A DNA stretch of 64,000 nt from CAINVV01 sp031432175 (lineage in GTDB: Bacteria; Bacteroidota; Bacteroidia; Bacteroidales; Prolixibacteraceae), in contig CAYHQN010000001.1 of NCBI GenBank assembly GCA_964358545.1, positions 30,962-94,961 of the forward strand. The letters run 5' to 3'. The notes below the pieces were generated by a model that saw only the letters and a program-made list of their open reading frames with translations, made no database searches and was not told the DNA's origin. The stretch's first letter is position 1, and the number at the start of each line of letters is the position of its first letter. This document shows positions 10,001 to 16,221 of the stretch, one piece after another. The position numbers were made by a program, and so were the translations under genes.

Positions 10001-10167
10001 ATGCCTCTGTGCTGTTTCGATTTTTCGGTGACAACAAGAGCGCCGGTGTGTGGTACAAAGACAAATATCAAGCCATTACGCTCACCGTTCCTCTTGAAAC
10101 GATTACGACCGACAGTGAAAGAGATGCCATCATGAAGCAATTATTGCAGCAATTGGAAGTGAAATAG
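7075..10167 (+). CDS. Secreted N-acetylmuramoyl-L-alanine amidase (Amidase_3-like) with golvesin-like insert and FN3
   Basis: A 1030-residue protein with an N-terminal signal peptide. Amidase_3 motifs are split but complete: H166 in QSHGWYYE and E189 in TVEDIW as zinc ligands, H509 in GFHTDAG as third ligand, and E592 in SELLSHQNFADM as the catalytic glutamate position. Between the second and third motifs, residues about 224-383 form a beta-rich domain ending in VSADAVRFGGG, typical of golvesin C-terminal/xanthan-lyase-type accessory domains. A FN3 module follows near 645-740 and an alpha/beta domain of unknown function at about 750-1030. Homologs are often labelled xanthan lyase because of the insert; the amidase motifs argue for cleaving MurNAc-L-Ala bonds outside the cytoplasm. 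Confidence 0.8.
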   Translation: MGLKYSFWVLLFLLTVEVSGADRAKKLYNKAKVASVQFAKNASAGKVYKFKVDTLKMDPKGERIDLQMTATFAEIPFRPIDIQMYYADYKHLLGRKFRKSNLSISSMGKEISQLVPNFYRTNSSGVDQSRLSVPAKRPTQIVINQTKNARFTKGLDSRNIALWQSHGWYYENTLDRWEWQRARDFLTVEDIWTLSFVVPYLTPMLENAGATVWLPRERDFGSKEVIVDADKSSAGSEYMESSPDWQTTDKPGYGVKYPFLFDGENPFQFGHAKTIDSKSKADAVVRYLPDIPETANYAVYVSYSIDDNNVTDAHYSVHHAGGTTNFTVNQSIGGGTWIYLGSFKFEKGKHPEKGMVELSNVSSEPAKQVSADAVRFGGGMGNIVRGKEEQLKQLYDIREKDGFAMDSAIWMPFASQRPRYQEAARYYLQYAGFPDSLVYSLNRTKVDYSNRGSDAALYASRESGKEDYKDDYMCRGEWVNYLMGAPNGPTKSPNSKGLCIPMDMSMGFHTDAGTTKDSSIIGTLLIYDTTFDKDQFPNGQSKWASRDLADLVQTQVVNDLRILHKPDWTRRGMWNKRYFEAARPKVPAILSELLSHQNFADMYLAQDPRFKFDVCRAYYKGILKFLSYENGLPFVVQPLPVDHFGMKLEGNALKLSWAPVNDPLEQTAVPTSYRVYKRVEDGGFDEGFVVKEPNVILTDLKPGTIYSFKVAALNDGGESFPSEILACALPVNNTKPVLVVNGFDRICAPDAFDNGKEAGFRMSEDEGVAWHENMTYIGEQYDFDRQSQWLDDDASGFGSSFADQETRIVPGNSFDYPYVHGKSIRNNGFGFISTSDECFEKGDYPASSFSLFDLIFGEEKTTKRFIGIPGKDFTIFTTAMREAISKIAEREGTKILVSGAYLGSDLGLCGDTLARKFASDVLHYKHRTAHGSKSGLIYTVNSLKKSLSEQYHYVNNWNPSIYKVEAPDAIEPAGKNASVLFRFFGDNKSAGVWYKDKYQAITLTVPLETITTDSERDAIMKQLLQQLEVK

Positions 10168-10183
10168 TTAATTAACAAAAAAT

Positions 10184-11641
10184 ATGAAAATCACCTGTTT
10201 TATCCCGTTTGGGAGTGAGAAAGAGACAAAAGCAACTGTGAATGAACTCAGAAGTTCAGAACTGGTTGCCAAAATATTTGTAACAGGCTCTGACAAGGCC
10301 CTTTTCGAGCTGGAAGGCGCAGAATGGCTCAATACCGGAAGCCTGACGACCGGAGCTGCCATCAAAACCATCTCGGTTCAGGGCCGGACCGAATTTGTTT
10401 TGATTTATACCCGGCACAGTCCGCTCAAATTGAGTCAATATGCACTGGAGCGTTTTATAAGGGTTGCGGACGATACCAATTGTGGAATGGTGTATGCCAA
10501 TTATTTTGCCGTCAAGGCCGGCATTCCGGAATCACATCCGGTGATCGATTACCAGGAAGGAAGTTTAAGGGACGATTTCAACTTCGGTTCGCTGCTTTTC
10601 TTCAGGAAAGAAAAGTTGAAAGAGGCTGCGGCCTCAGTGGATGATTCTTTGAAACATGCCGGATTGTATGACCTGCGGCTTAATCTTTCACTCATTGCGC
10701 CCCTCTTTCGCATTCCGGAATATCTTTACACTGAAGAAGAGTCTGATTTACGGCTTTCGGGCGAGAAAATATTCGATTATGTGGATCCCAAAAACAGGGG
10801 TGTACAAATTGAAATGGAACAGGTTTGTACCCGGTTTCTGAAGAAAGCCGGGGCTTTCCTTCAGCCTGAGTTTAAGCCTGTCGACTTTGACAAGGAGCAT
10901 TTCCCGGTCGAAGCAACTGTCATTATTCCGGTCAGAAACAGGGTTCGTACCATCGAAGACGCGATCAGGTCGGTCTTATCGCAGAAGACAAATTTTGCTT
11001 TTAACCTGATCGTTGCCGACAATTATTCGACGGATGGTACAACCGAAATCATTGAAAAATACGCTGAAAAGGATGCAAGACTCATCCATTTGATTCCTGA
11101 CCGCAAGGATTTGGGTATCGGCGGCTGCTGGAATGCTGCCGCAGCCCATTCAGCCTGCGGAAAATTTGCCGTTCAGCTCGACAGTGATGACCTTTACCTC
11201 GATGATACAACACTGCAGCAGGTAGTAGATACTTTTTACAAGGAGAAATGCGCCATGGTGGTTGGTTCCTATCGGATGGTCAACTTTGATTTGCAGGAGA
11301 TCCCTCCGGGTGTGATCGACCACAAAGATTGGACGCCTGAAAACGGAAGGAATAACGCACTGCGCATCAATGGTTTAGGTGCGCCCAGGGCTTTTTACAC
11401 ACCGGTTCTTCGTAGCATCAAAGTACCCAATGTCAACTATGGCGAAGATTACGCGCTCGGACTGGCCATATCCAGATACTACCAAATTGGCAGAATCTAC
11501 AACCCAATTTACCTGTGCCGCAGGTGGGATGATAACTCGGATGCCTCCCTTAGCGTGGAGGTGATGAATGGCCACAACCTATACAAAGACCGGATCAGGA
11601 CGATTGAGTTTTTGGCCAGGAAGGTGATGAACAAGAAGTAG
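10184..11641 (+). CDS. Family 2 glycosyltransferase with an N-terminal GT-A-like domain
   Basis: A 485-residue protein without signal peptide. Residues about 245-440 are a GT2 domain: VEATVIIPVRNRVRTIEDAI, the nucleotide-binding motif VADNYSTDGT and the metal-binding LDSDD. Residues 1-235 have a similar alternating alpha/beta pattern and end in FNFGSLLFFRKEKL, which resembles the acceptor half of a GT-A fold. A canonical DxD is not seen there, so it may be a degenerate second transferase domain. It begins 16 bp after the amidase gene and is followed by REP copy C. Donor and acceptor cannot be told; its presence in a salvage cluster is unexpected. Confidence 0.75.
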   Translation: MKITCFIPFGSEKETKATVNELRSSELVAKIFVTGSDKALFELEGAEWLNTGSLTTGAAIKTISVQGRTEFVLIYTRHSPLKLSQYALERFIRVADDTNCGMVYANYFAVKAGIPESHPVIDYQEGSLRDDFNFGSLLFFRKEKLKEAAASVDDSLKHAGLYDLRLNLSLIAPLFRIPEYLYTEEESDLRLSGEKIFDYVDPKNRGVQIEMEQVCTRFLKKAGAFLQPEFKPVDFDKEHFPVEATVIIPVRNRVRTIEDAIRSVLSQKTNFAFNLIVADNYSTDGTTEIIEKYAEKDARLIHLIPDRKDLGIGGCWNAAAAHSACGKFAVQLDSDDLYLDDTTLQQVVDTFYKEKCAMVVGSYRMVNFDLQEIPPGVIDHKDWTPENGRNNALRINGLGAPRAFYTPVLRSIKVPNVNYGEDYALGLAISRYYQIGRIYNPIYLCRRWDDNSDASLSVEVMNGHNLYKDRIRTIEFLARKVMNKK

Positions 11642-11699
11642 AGGGGGAGACTGGGAGACTAAGGGACGGGGCGAGTGGCTAGATCGAATATTTGGGTTA

Positions 11700-11830
11700 T
11701 ACCCTGGAAGGGTTAAATATCAATAGCCCCGGGTTAAGCGACGAAGGAGCGATACCCGGGGTCTAGAAATGTAGGAGATCACCGTCCGCGGTAGAATGTT
11801 GAAAATAGTAATTACCTCATCTCGGACGGA
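11700..11830. repeat. REP-like interspersed element, copy C
   Basis: It opens with CCCTGGAAGGGTTAAATATCA. A CCCCGGGTT...ACCCGGGG hairpin with GCGACGAAGGAGCG between the arms follows, then CCGTCCG at 11782-11788 pairing with CGGACGG at 11823-11829. It is preceded at 11642-11665 by GGGGAGACTGGGAGACTAAG-type low-complexity sequence. It sits between two same-strand genes. Confidence 0.75.
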
Positions 11831-11871
11831 AAGAACAAAATGAATAAAAAAGGTTGATGTAGATAAAAAAG

Positions 11872-12828
11872 ATGGATAAAAACATACATAGATTTAATGA
11901 TTTTTTAACAGAACAAAACCATACCTGGAAGCTGTCGGCAGACAACTACCGCGGATTGGATCATGTGGAAGAGAAACTCTTTCACTTCGATGGCTTTGTC
12001 ATCAAAGTTCAGTTCAATCCTGAACGAATGCGATCCTCCACTGCCAAGGTGGATCAAGCCTCAATTGCCGCCCGAAAATGCTTCCTCTGTTCCGAAAATC
12101 GGCCGGAAGTTCAAAACAGCATGAATCTGCCCCACGATTTTCTCCTTCTGGTCAACCCTTTCCCCATTTTCAAGACCCATTTTACCATTCCATCTATCCA
12201 CCATGTACCGCAGCGCCTTACCGGAAATTTGGAAGCCATGTTTGCCATAGCCCGGCTGATGCAGGGTTTTCAGCTGTTTTACAATGGACCTGAGTGCGGC
12301 GCTTCAGCGCCTGATCACCTTCATTTCCAGGCGGGTGAAACTGGATTTTTGCCTGTAGAATCAGAATTTTTGTCGCTAAGGCAAAACCCGGATGCCCTCA
12401 TCTTCAGATCAGCAACAACAAATGTCTGGACTATTAATCACTACCTTCGGAAAATGATTTCCATCGAAACGGAATCCCAGGAGAAAGGGATTCAAATGAT
12501 TGAGAAAATTCTTTCCCGATTCGGGGAAATTCTGCCGGAAAAAGTAGAGCCGATGGTAAACCTTCTTTGTACTTTTAAAGAGGGAAAATGGATTCTTCAC
12601 CTGTTCCCGAGAAAGTTGCATCGTCCGGCCCAGTTTTTTGCGGAAGGAAAAGACCAGCTATTGATTAGTCAGGCATCCGTCGATTTTGGCGGAGTATTTA
12701 TCACCCCGCGCCGGGAGGATTTTGAAAAGATCACTGCTGCAGACATTGCAGATATTTTTGATCAGGTCACATTGAATGAAAAAGAATTTAAGACATTGAA
12801 AGAGACAATAAAAGCATTAAACAAATAA
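11872..12828 (+). CDS. DUF4922 protein, HIT/GalT-like nucleotidyltransferase candidate
   Basis: A 318-residue, probably cytoplasmic protein. Visible motifs match the HIT/GalT superfamily: a CxxC pair C70/C73 in KCFLCSENRP, the strand VNPFPIFKTHFTI followed by HHVPQ, and H149-L-H151-F-Q153 in PDHLHFQAG, which aligns with the catalytic HxHxQ of GalT and diadenosine-polyphosphate phosphorylases. Family function is not established to my knowledge. By analogy it may move a nucleotidyl group to or from a phosphorylated sugar or nucleotide. It is separated by one base from the SpoIID gene, so the two are cotranscribed and conserved co-function in murein salvage is plausible. Confidence 0.8.
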   Translation: MDKNIHRFNDFLTEQNHTWKLSADNYRGLDHVEEKLFHFDGFVIKVQFNPERMRSSTAKVDQASIAARKCFLCSENRPEVQNSMNLPHDFLLLVNPFPIFKTHFTIPSIHHVPQRLTGNLEAMFAIARLMQGFQLFYNGPECGASAPDHLHFQAGETGFLPVESEFLSLRQNPDALIFRSATTNVWTINHYLRKMISIETESQEKGIQMIEKILSRFGEILPEKVEPMVNLLCTFKEGKWILHLFPRKLHRPAQFFAEGKDQLLISQASVDFGGVFITPRREDFEKITAADIADIFDQVTLNEKEFKTLKETIKALNK

Positions 12829-12829
12829 C

Positions 12830-14173
12830 ATGGAACAACCAAAGTTGAAGATTGGGATCATGTCGGAGCTTGAAATAGAGTTCTGCTTCAAAGGAGAATA
12901 TTTGTCTTCCGCGAAAGGCATCACCTATATCGGAAATCAGACCATTCGCATAGAGAAGGATCAAATTCTGCTCAACGGCCTTCCGGTGAAACCCGAAGAG
13001 CTCCTCTTTGAACCGGCAGACAAGAAAAATGGCTCCTTCGAATTGAAAGATGTGACCATCGGGGTTCAATTTCATTGGGAACGAAAAGAAGATCAGCTCT
13101 TTAAAGGAGCACTCCAATTTCTGACAGAAGATGGCAAATTGGTTGCCATCAACATTTTGCCATTGGAGGATTACCTTATCAGCGTCATCTCTTCCGAAAT
13201 GAGCGCAACAAGCAGCATTGAACTGCTGAAAGCACATGCCATCACTTCGCGTTCGTGGTTGATTGCACAGGTAGTGAAGGGGAAAGAGTTGAGACAAGCC
13301 CGCGAAAAATACCAGACCATCTTTGAATCCGATGAGGAGTACATTCGTTGGTGGGACCGCGAAGATCACGCGCTTTTTGATGTTTGCGCCGACGACCATT
13401 GCCAGCGATACCAGGGAATTACCCGGCAAACCAGCCCCCTGGTTGAAAAAGCGGTAGAGGAAACCGCCGGATTGGTGCTTATGTCAGGTGGGCAGGTATG
13501 CGATGCGCGCTTTTCCAAAAGTTGCGGGGGAGTCACCGAGACTTTCGAAATGATTTGGGAACCAGTCGGGCACCCCTATCTCCCAACCTTGTACGATTAC
13601 AACGAAAAGATAAGCGAAACTGGATTGAAACTAACGGAAGAGTCCTCTGCTGAAGCGTGGATCCGTTCCTCCCCGGCCGCATTTTGCAACACAACGGATC
13701 ACAAGGTGCTCTCACAGGTCCTGAACGATTATGACCAGGAGACGGTCGATTTTTACAGGTGGAAAGTTTCTTATACCCAGGCTGAAATCGCAGAACTGAT
13801 AAAAAGAAAAACAGGAGTCGATTTTGGGAATATAATTACTCTCAATCCCATCCAGAGAGGACATTCCGGCAGAATTATCAAACTGGAAATTGTAGGCACA
13901 TTAAAGAAGATGGTTTATGGAAAAGAGTTGCAAATCAGGAAGATCCTATCCAATTCGCATCTTTACAGTTCTGCATTTGTGGTGGATAGCTACGGTATTT
14001 CCGATGGAATTCCCGCACAGTTTGTCCTGACCGGTGCCGGCTGGGGCCACGGGGTCGGACTCTGCCAGATCGGCGCGGCCATGATGGGAGAGAAAGGATA
14101 TTCGCATGAAGCGATACTGAAACACTATTTTGTGGGAGCTGAGTTGAAGAGAGCTTACAATAAAGAGTTATGA
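12830..14173 (+). CDS. SpoIID/LytB domain protein (lytic transglycosylase family)
   Basis: A 447-residue protein. The SpoIID signature is clear: INILPLEDYLISVISSEMSA followed by ELLKAHAITSRSW, where the glutamate of SSEMS corresponds to the catalytic residue of SpoIID, which cleaves glycan strands stripped of peptides. The C-terminal motif GAGWGHGVGLCQIGAAMM, also typical, lies near 400-417. No signal peptide is obvious at the annotated start, unlike the classical exported enzyme, so it may act on imported fragments in the cytoplasm; that is inference. Partner logic is good: SpoIID works after an amidase, and an amidase is encoded upstream in the same cluster. Confidence 0.85.
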   Translation: MEQPKLKIGIMSELEIEFCFKGEYLSSAKGITYIGNQTIRIEKDQILLNGLPVKPEELLFEPADKKNGSFELKDVTIGVQFHWERKEDQLFKGALQFLTEDGKLVAINILPLEDYLISVISSEMSATSSIELLKAHAITSRSWLIAQVVKGKELRQAREKYQTIFESDEEYIRWWDREDHALFDVCADDHCQRYQGITRQTSPLVEKAVEETAGLVLMSGGQVCDARFSKSCGGVTETFEMIWEPVGHPYLPTLYDYNEKISETGLKLTEESSAEAWIRSSPAAFCNTTDHKVLSQVLNDYDQETVDFYRWKVSYTQAEIAELIKRKTGVDFGNIITLNPIQRGHSGRIIKLEIVGTLKKMVYGKELQIRKILSNSHLYSSAFVVDSYGISDGIPAQFVLTGAGWGHGVGLCQIGAAMMGEKGYSHEAILKHYFVGAELKRAYNKEL

Positions 14174-14310
14174 GTTATGAGTTATGAGTTATAATTTTCT
14201 ATGCCCATGTTTTACCAACGAAAAGTAATTTTTCCCCTAACGCAAATTCTGATTAAAATTCTCGGGATTCGCCTTGCTTCATAACTCATAACTTATAACT
14301 CATAACCAAA
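14164..14310. repeat. Inverted pair of GAGTTAT heptamer arrays
   Basis: GAGTTAT repeats at 14165-14192 on the plus strand face ATAACTC repeats at 14281-14307, enclosing about 90 bp without coding content. The arrays begin inside the stop region of the SpoIID gene. The same heptamer arrays occur at 47103-47167 (inverted pair) and 52398-52440. Confidence 0.7.
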
Positions 14311-14335
14311 TTTTGAACGGACTAAATTAACTTAT

Positions 14336-16195
14336 ATGAAACAAACTACCCGCAATCCATGGGCTTGGATCCCAACTCTTTATTTCGCTGAAGGGATTCC
14401 GTATGTGGTGGCCATGACGGTTGCCGTGATCATGTTCAAACGATTCGGAATCTCCAACACAGATATCGCGCTCTATACCAGCTGGCTGTATCTCCCCTGG
14501 GTCATCAAACCTTTGTGGAGCCCGGTGGTTGACCTGTTTAAAACGAAGCGCTGGTGGATCGTCGTCATGCAACTGATCATCGGGGCAGCGTTGGGTGGTG
14601 TTGCCCTTGCTATTCCGCTACCGGGATACTTTCAAATCACCCTTATCTTTCTCTGGCTGCTTGCCTTCAGCTCAGCTACCCACGACATTTCAGCTGATGG
14701 ATTCTACATGCTTGGACTAAATGAGCACCAGCAGGCCTATTTTGTCGGGATTCGAAGCACCTTCTACCGTATTGCCATGATCACCGGACAAGGGTTGCTC
14801 ATCATTCTGGCCGGATATTTCGAGACAGCCACCGGCTTACCACCTGTGGAAATATCCGTGCAGGCCAGTCCGGGATATGCCAAAACAATTGAACTTCCAC
14901 AGGTAACCCAGGATGCGGCGTCACAATCCGGCAACGCCACTTTTTCAGTATTCCCGGGTACGGTGAACCTTTCAACACAAAACATTCCATCACGGCAGAT
15001 GGACTCCATCCGCAAAATAGTTTCAAGCCACAACATTTCACTGGGCTTTGTTGGCAACGGTAAGCAGCAGTCCTCTTCTGGCAAAACCGCCGAATCCTCT
15101 GTTTGGTCGGACTATATTTCCACTCCGCTAAAACATTTCCTGCTAAAACATTTCCAAAAATCTGAAGGAGTCCAATCAGGAGAACTCCTGGCAGGAAATG
15201 TCAAGGTAGTAGCCATCAAACTGAACGGCAAACCGGAAGCCGGGAAGGAGATGATCCTGAATTTCAAATTGAAAGCTGGCGACAACAGCCTGAAACTTTT
15301 GGAAGGTGAACGACTCGCCTTCAACCTGGAAAACTGGGAACAACCTGCCTACCTGCTCTTTCAGGCAGATCCCAAACTCAATTCACCGACTGATGCCAGT
15401 TTCAAGGGAACCTCCGGAAATATTCACCTTGCATGGAGTATCACCTTTGTCATTTTGGCCATCCTCTTTGTTATTTTCTCGCTGTACCACCGCTTTATCC
15501 TGCCTTACCCCCCTACTGACGGGAAAGTACTAAAAGGCGAAGAGAGCATTTTAGGCGCTTTCTTCAAAACATTTGCCTCCTTCTTCAAGCGGAAAGAGAT
15601 TTGGGTCATCCTCTCCTTTTTGATGTTCTACCGTCTGGGAGAGGCACAGTTGATCAAAATGGCCTCCCCGTTCATGCTCGATTCCAGGCAACTGGGTGGT
15701 CTTGGTCTGACCACCGGAGAGGTGGGCCTCATCTATGGCACCTTCGGGATTCTTGCCCTGACTGCCGGAGGAATTATCGGTGGACTGGCTGCTTCCCGCA
15801 AGGGTTTCAGGTACTGGTTGTGGTGGATGGTACTCGCCATCAATATTCCGCACCTTGCCTACGTTTACATGGCCTATGCACAACCATCCAACTATTTTGT
15901 CATTAGTTTATGTGCAGCTATCGAACAGTTCAGCTACGGTTTTGGTTTTACTGCCTACATGCTGTACATGATCTATATATCTGAAGGAAAGAACAAAACA
16001 GCTCATTTCGCCATTGCCACCGGTTTCATGGCCCTTGGAATGATGTTACCGGGGATGTTCTCCGGCTGGTTGCAGGATATCATCGGATACAAATATTTCT
16101 TTGTTTGGGTGATGTTGTGCATGATTCCGGGCATGATTCCGGTTCTTTTCCTGAATGTTAAACCGGAGTTCGGGAAAAAGGCGAAGGAAATGTGA
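14336..16195 (+). CDS. AmpG-like MFS permease with large periplasmic insertion
   Basis: A 619-residue major facilitator related to AmpG muropeptide permeases. The N-terminus PWAWIPTLYFAEGIPYVVAM and LYLPWVIKPLWSPVVD are family hallmarks, and there are about twelve hydrophobic helices. AmpG proteins are usually 400-500 residues; here roughly 195 extra residues (about 165-362) interrupt the loop between helices 5 and 6, which faces the periplasm if the N-terminus is cytoplasmic. The insert is soluble, beta-rich and without cysteines. The gene is 20 to 30 bp before the NagZ fusion gene, so it probably imports the murein fragments used by kinase and MurQ. The exact substrate is inference. Confidence 0.85.
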   Translation: MKQTTRNPWAWIPTLYFAEGIPYVVAMTVAVIMFKRFGISNTDIALYTSWLYLPWVIKPLWSPVVDLFKTKRWWIVVMQLIIGAALGGVALAIPLPGYFQITLIFLWLLAFSSATHDISADGFYMLGLNEHQQAYFVGIRSTFYRIAMITGQGLLIILAGYFETATGLPPVEISVQASPGYAKTIELPQVTQDAASQSGNATFSVFPGTVNLSTQNIPSRQMDSIRKIVSSHNISLGFVGNGKQQSSSGKTAESSVWSDYISTPLKHFLLKHFQKSEGVQSGELLAGNVKVVAIKLNGKPEAGKEMILNFKLKAGDNSLKLLEGERLAFNLENWEQPAYLLFQADPKLNSPTDASFKGTSGNIHLAWSITFVILAILFVIFSLYHRFILPYPPTDGKVLKGEESILGAFFKTFASFFKRKEIWVILSFLMFYRLGEAQLIKMASPFMLDSRQLGGLGLTTGEVGLIYGTFGILALTAGGIIGGLAASRKGFRYWLWWMVLAINIPHLAYVYMAYAQPSNYFVISLCAAIEQFSYGFGFTAYMLYMIYISEGKNKTAHFAIATGFMALGMMLPGMFSGWLQDIIGYKYFFVWVMLCMIPGMIPVLFLNVKPEFGKKAKEM

Positions 16196-16221
16196 AAAAG
16201 TGAAAATGAGAAGATGTGAAA

